From Pseudomonas delhiensis (lineage in GTDB: Bacteria > Pseudomonadota > Gammaproteobacteria > Pseudomonadales > Pseudomonadaceae), in the NCBI RefSeq assembly GCF_900187975.1, contig NZ_FZPC01000016.1, forward strand, positions 102,370 through 166,369: DNA of 64,000 nucleotides. Reading direction: 5' to 3'. Below, piece after piece: positions 1 to 9,576 of this stretch; the stretch's first letter is position 1; each line of letters opens with the position of its first letter. Position numbers and translations under genes: made by a program. The notes under the pieces were generated by a model, which was not told the DNA's origin, ran no database searches, and was given only the letters and a program-made list of their open reading frames with translations.

Positions 1-1
1 G

Positions 2-1036
2 CTGTGCTTCCGCATCCCGGCCGCATACGGCGGCGCCGGCGCCAGCGTGCGCGACACCGTGCAGTTCGTCATCGACCTGGCGGCGGTGGATTCCAACGTC
101 GCCCAGTCGCTGCGCCCCAGCTTCGCCTTCATCGAGGGCCTGCTCGCCCGCGGCGACGAGGCCGAGCAGCGGCGCTGGTTCCCGCGCTTCCTCGCCGGCG
201 AGGTGTTCGGCAACGCCGGCTGGGAAGTCGGCGGCGCCAACGGCGCGGTGAGCGCGCGCCTGCGCCGCGACGGCGAAGCCTTCCGCGCCAGCGGCAGCAA
301 GTACTACAGCACCGGCTCGCTATATGCGGACTGGGTCAGCGCGGTGGCCCTGGACGAGGACGACAGGCCGGTGTCCTTCGTGGTCCCGCGCGACCGCGAG
401 GGACTGGAACTGCTGGACGACTTCGACGCCATGGGCCAGCGCCTCACCGCCAGCGGCACCACCCGCCTCAACGACCTGCTGGTGCAACCGGGGGAGATCC
501 GCCCGCGGGTGGTGGAGGAAGGCCAGCGCTCCATCGTCACGCCCTTCCTGCAACTGTTCCTCGGCGCGGTGGAGGCCGGCATCGCCCGCAACGCGCTGAC
601 CGACGCCGTGGCCTTCGCCCGTAACCACGCCCGGCCGATCAAGCACAGCAGCGCGCAGCGCTCGGTGGACGACCCCTACGTGGAATTCGCCGTGGGCGAG
701 ATTTCCGCCCGCGCCCTGGCCGCCGAGGCGGTGATCCTGCGCGCCGCCGAACGCATCGACCAGGCCTGGTCGGCGGGCCTGGCCCACGACGCGGTCAACC
801 TGGCCGCCGTGGAAGTGGCCCAGGCCCAGTACATCGCCGTGGAATCGGCGCTCAAGGCCGCCGAGCTGCTGTTCGACGTCGGCGGCGCCTCCACCACCGG
901 CCGCCAGCACAACCTCGACCGCCACTGGCGCAACGCCCGCACCCTGGCCAACCACAACCCGCGCCACTGGAAGGCCGCGGTGGTCGGCGCCTGGCACCTG
1001 AAGGGCAGCGAGCCGCCGACCTCGGGGCTGTTCTGA
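2..1036 (+). CDS. Acyl-CoA dehydrogenase-fold flavoprotein, DszC/SfnB-like (5' partial)
   Basis: The frame is already open at base 2, so the true start lies outside the window; about 344 residues are visible. The sequence has the acyl-CoA dehydrogenase fold: a middle beta domain with YYSTGS near the flavin pocket, then a helical C-terminal domain with DVGGAST and LDRHWRNART. That C-terminal pattern is typical of the FMNH2-dependent monooxygenase branch (DszC, SfnB, SfnC) that oxidises organosulfur or similar small molecules, rather than true CoA-ester dehydrogenases. Its stop overlaps the next start (TGATG), so it is translationally coupled to the MFS gene. The related sfnB lies 6 kb away, which suggests a sulfur-scavenging role. 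The substrate cannot be told. Confidence 0.75.
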   Translation: MCFRIPAAYGGAGASVRDTVQFVIDLAAVDSNVAQSLRPSFAFIEGLLARGDEAEQRRWFPRFLAGEVFGNAGWEVGGANGAVSARLRRDGEAFRASGSKYYSTGSLYADWVSAVALDEDDRPVSFVVPRDREGLELLDDFDAMGQRLTASGTTRLNDLLVQPGEIRPRVVEEGQRSIVTPFLQLFLGAVEAGIARNALTDAVAFARNHARPIKHSSAQRSVDDPYVEFAVGEISARALAAEAVILRAAERIDQAWSAGLAHDAVNLAAVEVAQAQYIAVESALKAAELLFDVGGASTTGRQHNLDRHWRNARTLANHNPRHWKAAVVGAWHLKGSEPPTSGLF

Positions 1037-2511
1037 TGGGCGCAGCCATGCGCCCCCTGCCCTGCGTTACCGATGCCCCGGCGCGCGGCGGCCGCCTGGT
1101 GCCGATGATCACCGGCGCCGCGCTGTTCATGGAGCTGCTGGACAGCACCGCGGTGCTCACCGCGCTGCCGCAGATGGCCGCCGACTTCGGCGAGGCCGCG
1201 GTGCGCATGAACCTGGTGGTGTCGCTGTACCTGCTGGCGGTGGCGCTGTTCGTGCCGGTCAGCGGCTGGGTGGCCGACCGCTTCGGCCCGCGCCGGGTGC
1301 TGCTGGCGGCCATCGGCCTGTTCATGCTCGCCTCGCTGGCCTGCGCGGCCTCCACCTCGCTGCTGCAGCTGTCCCTGGCGCGCCTGTTCCAGGGCGCCGC
1401 CGGGGCGCTGATGGCGCCGGTGGGCCAGGTGCTGCTGTTGCGCTGGTCGACGCCGGACACCCTGCTGCGCAACATGGCCGCGCTGGCCATCCCGGCGCTG
1501 GTCGGGCCGCTGCTCGGCCCGCCCGTGGGCGGGCTGCTGGTGGACCTGCTGTCGTGGCACTGGATCTTCCTGGTCAACCTGCCCATAGGCGCGCTGGGCA
1601 TCGCCCTGATCCTGCGCTTCGTCCCGGACTTCCCGGGCGATGGGCAAAGGCGCCTGGACCGCCGCGGCTTCCTGCTCAGCGGCTGCGCCCTGGCGGCGCT
1701 GGTGTTCGGCTTCGAGGCCCTGGGCCACCGCCTGCTGCCGTTGCCGCTGGTGGCCGCCCTGCTGGCCGTCGGCGCCCTGGCGGCCCTGGCCTACCTGCGC
1801 CATGCCCGGCGCCACGCGGCGCCGCTGATCGACCTCGGCCTGCTGCGCATCCCCACCTTCGCCACGGCCATCTGGGGCGGCAACCTGTTCCGCCTGGGCA
1901 GCGCCGCGCAGCCGTTCCTGATGGTGCTGATGCTGCAACTGGGCTTCGGCCACGGGGCGCTGGACGCCGGCCTGCTGACCCTGGCCGGCGGCGCCGGCGC
2001 GCTGAGCGTGAAGTTCCTCTCGGTGCGCATCGTCCAGCGCCTGGGCTTGCGCCGCACCCTGGTCGGCAACGCCCTGCTCTGCGCCCTGTCCATCGTCGGC
2101 TGCGCCCTGCTGCGCGCCGACACGCCCTGGTGGCTGCTGGTGGCGCTGCTGTACGTCAGCGGCCTGCTGCGCTCGCTGCAGTTCAGCACCCTGGGCGCGC
2201 TGACCTTCTGCGAGGTGCCGCGCGAGCTGGCCAGCCGCGCCAGCAGCCTGTCGGCGATGTCCATGCAGCTGGCCATGAGCCTGGCGGTGGGCCTGGCCGC
2301 CAGCCTGCTGGGGCTGGTCATGCACGCCCAGGGGCACGCCCGGCCGCAGGTCGGGGACCTGTCCCTGGCGATGCTCGCCGGGGCGCTGCTGTGCGCCGCC
2401 TCGGCGCTGTCGTTCCGTCGCCTGGGCGAGGCCGCCGGCGCCTCGGTCAGCGGCCGCGCCAGCCCCTCGATCACCGACGCCGCATGCCCCAAGGAGGCCG
2501 CCCATGGCTGA
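1036..2511 (+). CDS. MFS efflux transporter, DHA2 (EmrB/QacA-like) family
   Basis: This is a 491-residue inner-membrane protein with many hydrophobic segments, as expected of the 14-helix drug:H+ antiporter 2 family. A short polar N-terminus precedes the first helix (ITGAALFMELLDSTAVLTAL). The loop 2-3 signature GWVADRFGPRR is present near residue 80, and motif C-like GPLLGPPVGG follows near residue 155. The start overlaps the stop of the upstream flavoprotein gene, and the last 8 bases overlap the GNAT gene, so the three form one translational unit. It probably exports a product or toxic substrate of this operon. The substrate is unknown. Confidence 0.85.
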   Translation: MGAAMRPLPCVTDAPARGGRLVPMITGAALFMELLDSTAVLTALPQMAADFGEAAVRMNLVVSLYLLAVALFVPVSGWVADRFGPRRVLLAAIGLFMLASLACAASTSLLQLSLARLFQGAAGALMAPVGQVLLLRWSTPDTLLRNMAALAIPALVGPLLGPPVGGLLVDLLSWHWIFLVNLPIGALGIALILRFVPDFPGDGQRRLDRRGFLLSGCALAALVFGFEALGHRLLPLPLVAALLAVGALAALAYLRHARRHAAPLIDLGLLRIPTFATAIWGGNLFRLGSAAQPFLMVLMLQLGFGHGALDAGLLTLAGGAGALSVKFLSVRIVQRLGLRRTLVGNALLCALSIVGCALLRADTPWWLLVALLYVSGLLRSLQFSTLGALTFCEVPRELASRASSLSAMSMQLAMSLAVGLAASLLGLVMHAQGHARPQVGDLSLAMLAGALLCAASALSFRRLGEAAGASVSGRASPSITDAACPKEAAHG

Positions 2512-3043
2512 GCCCATTCCCGCGCTGATCCGCACCGTTCGCCCAGGCGACGCCCGGCCCATCGCCGAAGCCCACGTGCAGAGCTGGCAGGCGACCTACC
2601 GCGGGCTGCTGCCGGACAGCTACCTGCAGGGCCTGGCCGACAACCTGCAGCGCCGCGTCGACTTCCTCGACAACGCCATCCGCAATGGCGGCCGCGACAT
2701 CCGCGTGGCCGAGCGCGGCGGCGCGGTGGTCGGCTGGAGCTCCTTCGGCGCCAGCCGCGACCCCGACGTCGAGCCCGGCACCGGCGAGCTCTATTCCATC
2801 TACCTGGTGCCGTCGGCCTGGTCCGCCGGCATCGGCCGCGCGCTCTGGCTGGCCTCGCGCCAGGCCCTGGAGGCCGCGGGCTTCGCCCGCGTCACCCTCT
2901 GGGCGCTGGACGGCAACGCCCGCGCCGAACGCTTCTACCGCGCCGCCGGCTTCACCCCGCAAGGCAACGCCTCGCGGGTCTTCGAGGAGGACGGCACGGC
3001 CTTCCCGGTGACCCGCTACCTGCTGCCCCTGACCCACGCCTGA
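2504..3043 (+). CDS. GNAT family N-acetyltransferase
   Basis: A 179-residue single-domain acetyltransferase. The N-terminal IRTVRPGDARPIAEAHVQSW and the motif A region LYSIYLVPSAWSAGIGRAL (acetyl-CoA pyrophosphate loop) are typical of GNAT. The C-terminal ARAERFYRAAGF is the usual beta6-alpha4 signature. Its ATG lies inside the end of the MFS gene (shared ATGGCTGA), and the ABC exporter starts 15 bp downstream, so it belongs to the same operon. Small GNATs beside exporters often inactivate antibiotics or amino-acid analogues, but nothing here fixes the acceptor. Confidence 0.85.
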   Translation: MAEPIPALIRTVRPGDARPIAEAHVQSWQATYRGLLPDSYLQGLADNLQRRVDFLDNAIRNGGRDIRVAERGGAVVGWSSFGASRDPDVEPGTGELYSIYLVPSAWSAGIGRALWLASRQALEAAGFARVTLWALDGNARAERFYRAAGFTPQGNASRVFEEDGTAFPVTRYLLPLTHA

Positions 3044-3058
3044 AGGACCCGACCCACC

Positions 3059-4876
3059 ATGAGCCATACCCCGGACGACACCGCCGGCGAACGCCAGGCC
3101 CCCGCCTGGAACATCCGCTACCTGCCGGAGGCGCCGGTACCTTTCGTCATCCACTTCGTCAGCCAGTACCGCTGGGCCTACCTGGCGATCCTGCTGCTGC
3201 AGATCACCGCGGTGGTCTGCACCGTGCTGATCCCCTGGAGCCTGGGCCAGGTCACCCGCCTGGTGAACGCCGGCTCCGCCCCCCAGGCGCTGCTCTGGCC
3301 AGTGGCCGGCTTCGCCGTGCTGGTGGCCCTGGAGGTGGTCTTCAGCCGCAGCGCCAACACCATCAACATCCGCGTGCTGCCGCGCCAGCGGGCGCGCGTC
3401 ACCTATACCGTCTACGCCTACCTGCAGCAGCACTCGCACCGCTTCGTCAGCAACGAGTTCGCCGGCGCCCTGGCGCACAAGGTCTCGGAAGTCGCCATGG
3501 GGGTGAACCAGACCATGAACATCCTGCTCTTCGACCTGATCCCGCTGCTGGTCACCCTGAGCCTGGCGAGCCTGGTGCTGGCCAGCGCCTCGGGCCTGCT
3601 GGCGGTGTTCATGCTGGCCTGGTCGGTGCTGTTCATCGGCATTTCCTTCCTGCTCGCCCGGCGCAGCCACCCGCTGGCGCAGAAGTACTCCGCGGCGCGC
3701 AGCATCAGCACCGGCAAGGTGGTGGACGCGGTGACCAACCTGAGCAACGTGCGCCTGTTCGCCCGGCATTCCCACGAGCTGGAGTACCTGTCCGGCTACC
3801 TGGACGGCGAGCTGGCGGCGGCCCGCCGCTCGCTCGGCTACATGGAGAAGATCCGCTGGTTCCAGAACAGCTGCGGCATGGCCCTGAAGATCGGCATGCT
3901 GCTGCTCACCCTGTGGCTGTGGCGCAGCGGCGCCATCAGCATCGCCGCCTTCGTCATGGCCACCAGCATGGCGCTGCTGATCATCAACGACGTGGCCAGC
4001 CTGTCGCGGCGCTTCCTCGAACTGTTCGAGGCCACCGGCAACATCGCCAACGGCGTGCGCACCCTGATCCGCCCCCACGAGGTGGTCGACCGCCCCGACG
4101 CCCGGCGCCTGGAAGTGCGCCAGGGCAACGTCGAGTTCCGCGGCGTGCGCTTCGGCTACCACCCCGGCCAGCCGATCTTCGAGCAGCTCGACCTGCGCAT
4201 CCCGGCCGGCCAGCGCGTCGGCCTGGTGGGCTTCTCCGGCTCCGGCAAGTCGACCCTGCTCAACCTGCTGTTGCGCCTGTACGACGTCGACGGCGGCCAG
4301 GTGCTGATCGACGGCCAGGACATCCGCGAGGTGACGCAGCACTCGCTGCACCGGCAGATCGGCCTGATCCCCCAGGAGCCGGGGCTGTTCCACCGCAGCA
4401 TCCGCGAGAACATCCACTACGGGCGCCTGGAGGCCAGCGCCGAGGAACTGGCCGCGGCCATCCACGGCGCCGGCGCCAGCGCCTTCATCGAGCGCATGGA
4501 GCACGGCTACGATTCCCTGGTGGGCGAGCGCGGCGTCAAGCTCTCCGGCGGCCAGCGGCAGCGCATCGCCATCGCCCGGGTGCTGCTGAAGAACGCGCCC
4601 ATCCTGGTGATGGACGAGGCCACCTCGAGCCTGGACTCCATCACCGAGCGCTTCATCCAGGACCAGCTGGACAGCATCATGCAGGGCAAGACCGTGATCG
4701 TGGTGGCCCACCGCCTGTCGACGGTGGCGCACCTTGACCGCATCATCGTCTTCGACAAGGGCCGCGTGGTCGAGGACGGCAGCCACCAGGAGCTGCTGAA
4801 GAAACGCGGCCAGTACTACCGCCTGTGGAGCCGGCAGTCCGACGGGCTGTTCCAGGAAGAGGCCGAGGCGGTCTGA
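3059..4876 (+). CDS. ABC exporter, fused permease-ATPase half-transporter
   Basis: 605 residues. The N-terminal membrane domain occupies about residues 25-340 with six hydrophobic segments. The nucleotide-binding domain follows: Walker A GFSGSGKS at about 391, Q-loop IPQEPGLF, signature LSGGQRQR at about 495, Walker B ILVMDEATS and H-loop VVAHRLST. This is the homodimeric type I exporter layout (MsbA/MdlB-like). It sits 15 bp after the GNAT gene and 21 bp before the aldo/keto reductase, so it is part of the same operon. Substrate unknown; lipid, peptide and drug are all possible. Confidence 0.9.
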   Translation: MSHTPDDTAGERQAPAWNIRYLPEAPVPFVIHFVSQYRWAYLAILLLQITAVVCTVLIPWSLGQVTRLVNAGSAPQALLWPVAGFAVLVALEVVFSRSANTINIRVLPRQRARVTYTVYAYLQQHSHRFVSNEFAGALAHKVSEVAMGVNQTMNILLFDLIPLLVTLSLASLVLASASGLLAVFMLAWSVLFIGISFLLARRSHPLAQKYSAARSISTGKVVDAVTNLSNVRLFARHSHELEYLSGYLDGELAAARRSLGYMEKIRWFQNSCGMALKIGMLLLTLWLWRSGAISIAAFVMATSMALLIINDVASLSRRFLELFEATGNIANGVRTLIRPHEVVDRPDARRLEVRQGNVEFRGVRFGYHPGQPIFEQLDLRIPAGQRVGLVGFSGSGKSTLLNLLLRLYDVDGGQVLIDGQDIREVTQHSLHRQIGLIPQEPGLFHRSIRENIHYGRLEASAEELAAAIHGAGASAFIERMEHGYDSLVGERGVKLSGGQRQRIAIARVLLKNAPILVMDEATSSLDSITERFIQDQLDSIMQGKTVIVVAHRLSTVAHLDRIIVFDKGRVVEDGSHQELLKKRGQYYRLWSRQSDGLFQEEAEAV

Positions 4877-4897
4877 ATTCCCCAACCGGAGAGCGAC

Positions 4898-5911
4898 ATG
4901 AACTACCGAACCCTGGGCCGCTCCGGCCTGCAGGTATCCCCCCTGGCGCTGGGCAGCATGATGTTCGGCGGCCAGACCGACGCCGCCACCTCGCGGCGCA
5001 TCGTCGACCAGGCGCTGGAGCGCGGGATCAACTTCATCGACACCGCTGACGTATACAACGACGGGCGCTCGGAACAGATCGTCGGCCAGGCCATCGCCGC
5101 GCGCCGCGACGACTGGGTGCTGGCCTCCAAGGTCGGCATGGGCCCGGCGGACGCCTGGCCGAACCGCCGCGGCCTGGGCCGCAAGCACATCGCCGCGGCC
5201 CTGGACGCCAGCCTGAAACGCCTGGGCACCGACTACCTGGACCTGTACTACCTGCACCGCGAGGACCAGCAGACGCCCCTGGAGGAAAGCATCTCGGCCA
5301 TCGGCGACGCCATCGGCCAGGGCAAGGTGCGCCACTGGGGGCTGTCCAACTACCGCGGCTGGCGCATCGCCGAGGTGGTCCACCTGGCCGAGCGCCTGGG
5401 CGTGCCCCGGCCCATCGCCAGCCAGCCGCTGTACAACCTGGTCAACCGCCAGGCCGAGACCGAGCAGTTCACCGCTGCCGCGTACCACGGCCTGGGCATG
5501 GTGCCCTACAGCCCGCTGGCCCGCGGCGTGCTCAGCGGCAAGTACCTGCCGGGGATGGAACCGGCCGCCGACAGCCGCGCCGGGCGCCAGGACAAGCGCA
5601 TCCTGGAGACCGAATGGCGCGCCGAATCCCTGGAGATCGCGCAGAAGGTGAAGGCCCACGCCCAGGCGCGCGGCGTCGGCGTGGTGCAGTTCGCCATCGC
5701 CTGGGTGCTGAACAACGCCCTGGTCAGCGCGGCCATCGTCGGCCCGCGCACCGAGGAGCAGTGGCAGGACTACCTGAAGGCGCTGGACGTGCGCCTGGAC
5801 GCCGAGGACGAGGCCTTCGTCGACGCCCTGGTCACCCCCGGCCACGCCTCCACGCCGGGCTACAACGACCCGACGCACTTCGTCCCCGGGCGCCGCCCGC
5901 GCGGTGCGTGA
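4898..5911 (+). CDS. Aldo/keto reductase
   Basis: 337 residues with the AKR (beta/alpha)8-barrel signatures. The catalytic tetrad is readable as Asp and Tyr in NFIDTADVYNDGRSE, Lys in VLASKVG and His in YYLHRED. NADPH-binding elements follow (LSNYRGW, and VSAAIVGPRTEEQ near the C-terminus). AACCGGAGAG precedes the ATG as ribosome binding site. It is the last gene of the plus-strand operon; the REP-bearing gap follows. It probably reduces an aldehyde or ketone with NADPH in the cytoplasm; substrate unknown. Confidence 0.88.
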   Translation: MNYRTLGRSGLQVSPLALGSMMFGGQTDAATSRRIVDQALERGINFIDTADVYNDGRSEQIVGQAIAARRDDWVLASKVGMGPADAWPNRRGLGRKHIAAALDASLKRLGTDYLDLYYLHREDQQTPLEESISAIGDAIGQGKVRHWGLSNYRGWRIAEVVHLAERLGVPRPIASQPLYNLVNRQAETEQFTAAAYHGLGMVPYSPLARGVLSGKYLPGMEPAADSRAGRQDKRILETEWRAESLEIAQKVKAHAQARGVGVVQFAIAWVLNNALVSAAIVGPRTEEQWQDYLKALDVRLDAEDEAFVDALVTPGHASTPGYNDPTHFVPGRRPRGA

Positions 5912-5948
5912 CGGGAGCGACTGTCCCGCCAGCCGCGCCGAAATGCTC

Positions 5949-6237
5949 TTCGTAGGAGCGAGCTTGCTCGCGAACGAGGCTCCCAGGGACTTCGGTGCCA
6001 AGACCAAGAGCACCCTCTCCCCAGCCCTCTCCCTGAAGGGAGAGGGGGCCAGTCCGTGCCGAGAAAGGATTTGGTGTCAGCCGGCTACTCGGTGCAAGCC
6101 GGCTAACGCTGAAATATCAGCGTACTCCGAACGGTCCCCTCTCCCTTCAGGGAGAGGGTTAGGGAGAGGGGCGGAGTCAGCCCGATGCACCGGCACAACC
6201 GGGAAGCCCCATTCGCGAGCAAGCTCGCTCCTACGAA
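5949..6237 (+). repeat. Nested REP elements of two families in inverted orientation
   Basis: The 26-bp unit at 5949-5974 (core GTAGGAGCGAGCTTGCTCGC) recurs as its exact reverse complement at 6212-6237. Inside this pair lies a second family built on CCCTCTCCCTGAAGGGAGAG, at 6012-6048 and inverted at 6136-6171. The gap between the aldo/keto reductase and sfnR therefore holds a concentric inverted repeat of two REP families. The two genes converge here, so the repeat may end transcription from both sides. No credible gene is present. Confidence 0.85.
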
Positions 6238-6269
6238 AAGCCGTGCTCGCCCGTCCGCCGCCGCCCGGC

Positions 6270-7367
<1,098 letters not shown>

Positions 7368-7375
7368 GGGCTTCC

Positions 7376-8563
7376 TTACGAGTAGAACGTGGGCGAAGGT
7401 CGCTGCCGGTTGAGCGCCCAGGCGCCGAGCTCCTGGACACGGTAGTCGAGGGGGTCGTGCAGGCTCTGGGTGCGCAGGTTGCGCCAGTGCCGGTCGAGCC
7501 GCAGCGCGGCGTGGGTGGCGCGGGCGCCGGTGACTTCGAAGAGGCGGCTACAGAGCTCCAGGCCGACGCGGGTGGCAGCCACCTTGGCGGTGCCGATGGC
7601 GATGGCCAGCTCGGCGCGCTCCTCGGCGCCCAGGCGCTGCTCCTTGCGCCAGGCCGCGTCGAACTGCGCGGCGGCGCGCTCCACCAGCAGGCGCACACCT
7701 TCCAGGCCGACCCAGAAGTCGCCGTAGTGGCGCAGCACGTACGGGTCCCCGGTGATGCTTTCGGCGCTGGAACGGAACCAGGGCCGCGCTTCCTTGAGGG
7801 TGTAGCCGCGAAACTCCTCGAAGGCGCCCTCGGCGATGCCGAGGAACACGTGGGCGAAGATCAGCTGCGCCAGCAGCGGGCGCAGGCAGGCGAAGGGCGT
7901 GCTCAGCGGGCCCGGGTCCAGCAGCAGCTCGGACTGCTCCACCCGCACCCGTTCGAAGGTCACGCTGCCGCTGTCGGTCTGGCGCTGGCCCATGTTGTCC
8001 CAGTCGTCGTGCACGCCGATGCCGCTGCGTCCGCTGGGCAGCGCGGCGATCAGCAGCTTGCCGCCGGCGCCCTCGTCCACCGCCGAGGCGATCAGCATCT
8101 CCGAGTCGCTGGCGCCGGAACAGAAGCTCTTCTTGCCGGAGAACTCGCACCAGCCGTCGAACCACTTCACCTGGGTACGGGTGTCCAGCGGGTTCAGGGC
8201 ATTGCCCCAGAACCAGTTCTTGCGTGCGGTCAACTCGAACCACGGCTGCCACTGCTCGGGGCGGGAGAACAGGCGCACGGTGGCCAGCATCAGGTGGTGG
8301 AAGCCGAACACGTGGGCCACGGAACTGTCGGCCCGGGCGAACTCGCGGACCACCTCGAGGGTCAGCGACCAGTCCGCGCCATGGCCGCCGAAGGTGCCGG
8401 GAATACTCAGGGCCAGCAGGCCGCTGCGGCGGATGGCGTCGCGCTCGGCCTTGGGCGTGCCGCCGCGCTCGTCGCGTTCGGCGGCGTTCTCGGCGAAGCC
8501 GGCGGCCAGCTGGCGGGCGATCTGCAGAGGATTGAGAATGCGGCTGGGCTGGTTGACGCTCAC
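7376..8563 (-). CDS. sfnB: SfnB-family sulfur-acquisition oxidoreductase
   Basis: 395 residues from a GTG start (SVNQPSRIL...). The GTG is preferred over longer frames because GAGGG stands 7 bases before it and because the promoter lies upstream of it. The protein has the acyl-CoA dehydrogenase fold: helical N-terminus, beta domain containing GKKSFCSGASDS, and a C-terminal helical bundle with LDRHWRNLRTQSLHDP. SfnB proteins belong to the flavin monooxygenase branch used for dimethyl sulfone and related organosulfur compounds under sulfate limitation. It forms an operon with sfnR and is divergent from fdsGBAD. Exact reaction not established. Confidence 0.85.
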   Translation of the reverse strand: MSVNQPSRILNPLQIARQLAAGFAENAAERDERGGTPKAERDAIRRSGLLALSIPGTFGGHGADWSLTLEVVREFARADSSVAHVFGFHHLMLATVRLFSRPEQWQPWFELTARKNWFWGNALNPLDTRTQVKWFDGWCEFSGKKSFCSGASDSEMLIASAVDEGAGGKLLIAALPSGRSGIGVHDDWDNMGQRQTDSGSVTFERVRVEQSELLLDPGPLSTPFACLRPLLAQLIFAHVFLGIAEGAFEEFRGYTLKEARPWFRSSAESITGDPYVLRHYGDFWVGLEGVRLLVERAAAQFDAAWRKEQRLGAEERAELAIAIGTAKVAATRVGLELCSRLFEVTGARATHAALRLDRHWRNLRTQSLHDPLDYRVQELGAWALNRQRPSPTFYS

Positions 8564-8677
8564 ACGGTATCCCTCGTCGGTCGGGGCGGCCCTCACGCGG
8601 TCAGCGCCCCGGCAATGAACCTTCGGCCGCGGCCGCCATGGGCCCGACCGGCGAAATTGAACTGCACAGTGGAGCCG

Positions 8678-8694
8678 AGCAATAACCATTCCAG
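8678..8694 (-). promoter_or_regulatory. Sigma-54 promoter of sfnB-sfnR
   Basis: Read on the minus strand the site is CTGGAATGGTTATTGCT. Compared with YTGGCACGRNNNTTGCW, the -24 GG and -12 GC are present at correct spacing, with two mismatches in the less conserved CAC part. It lies 115 bases before the GTG of sfnB. The operon's last gene is itself a sigma-54 activator, so the site fits its context. Confidence 0.7.
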
Positions 8695-8734
8695 CGTCCG
8701 CCGGGCGGTTTCCCCGGCCTGGCGCGGGCCGCTT

Positions 8735-8759
8735 GTTGTTATCTGAGCAACAACTGTTG
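8735..8759. promoter_or_regulatory. Probable upstream activator site for SfnR
   Basis: GTTGTT-N8-AACAAC at 8735-8754 is a perfect dyad. It overlaps a second one, CAAC-T-GTTG, at 8751-8759. They lie 40-80 bp upstream of the sigma-54 promoter of sfnB, a plausible distance for an enhancer-binding protein. That SfnR binds here is inferred from position and symmetry only. Confidence 0.45.
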
Positions 8760-8763
8760 ATTC

Positions 8764-9093
8764 ACTGTTGCCCCGGCCCCTCCGCCGATCGGCAACCCCT
8801 GGCGCAGCGCATCGCTACCGGCTACACCCGCTTATAGGGACGGCGCGCGACGCAGCCGCGGCGACGCGCGCAGGTCGGTTTCAGGATGCGCCGGGTCGCT
8901 TGGGTGCAAACCCCGGGCGAGCAGAATGGCAAGCTTGCACGATGCCCCCGGACCGGTGCGTGAAGACGCCGGCCGGCGGCAGGGATGGCGACCGGATGGA
9001 CCACGCAGCCGTGACGTGGACGGTACGCCGCAGCCGAAGACACCGGAGGCTTGCCGCCCAGGCAGGCCGGTCCGCGATGCCGAGGTACGCTGT
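8764..9093. other. Divergent gap between sfnB and fdsG
   Basis: 330 bp with no convincing gene. A longer open frame reaches back from fdsG to 8926, but its arginine- and proline-rich N-terminus does not resemble FdsG. Promoters for fdsGBAD must lie here, but I see no clear -10/-35 pair or regulator site. No LysR-type fdsR gene is adjacent. Confidence 0.5.
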
Positions 9094-9576
9094 ATGCCTG
9101 ATGAGACGCTTCACCTGCCGCTGATCCACGACGTGCTGGCGCGCGAGAAGGACGCCCCCGGCGCCCTGCTGCCGATCCTCCACGCCATCCAGGACGGCTG
9201 CGGGTACGTTCCCGACCTCGCCGTCGCGGAAATCGCCCATGCCCTCAACCTCAGCCAGGCCGAGGTGCGCGGGGTGATCAGCTTCTACCACGACTTCCGC
9301 ACCACGCCGCCGGCGCGCCATACCCTGCGCCTGTGCCGCGCCGAATCCTGCCAGAGCATGGGCGCCGAGCGCCTGGCCGCGCAGTTGCGCGAACAGCTGG
9401 CGCTGGACGACCACGGCACCAGCGCCGACGGGCGCATCAGCCTGCGGCCGGTGTACTGCCTGGGCGCCTGCGCCTGCTCGCCGGCCCTGGAGCTGGATGG
9501 CCGGCTGCACGCCCGGCTCACCGCCGAGCGCCTGCGCGAGCTGGTGAGCGGCTGCGTGGAGGACGACCCATGCTGA
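9094..9576 (+). CDS. fdsG: NAD-dependent formate dehydrogenase gamma subunit (2Fe-2S)
   Basis: 160 residues, the usual FdsG/NuoE size, from the ATG at 9094 that follows GAGG by 8 bases. It has the thioredoxin-like [2Fe-2S] fold with Cys81 and Cys86 (CRAESC) and Cys122 and Cys126 (CLGAC). It transfers electrons within the cytoplasmic FdsGBAD complex, which oxidises formate to CO2 and reduces NAD+. Its stop overlaps the fdsB start (ATGCTGA), so the subunits are translationally coupled. Confidence 0.92.
   Translation: MPDETLHLPLIHDVLAREKDAPGALLPILHAIQDGCGYVPDLAVAEIAHALNLSQAEVRGVISFYHDFRTTPPARHTLRLCRAESCQSMGAERLAAQLREQLALDDHGTSADGRISLRPVYCLGACACSPALELDGRLHARLTAERLRELVSGCVEDDPC

Noticed and set aside
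2471..6013. Long minus-strand open frame antisense to the GNAT, ABC exporter and aldo/keto reductase genes
   Set aside because: It has the same composition artefact and no recognisable domain; the plus-strand genes are clear.
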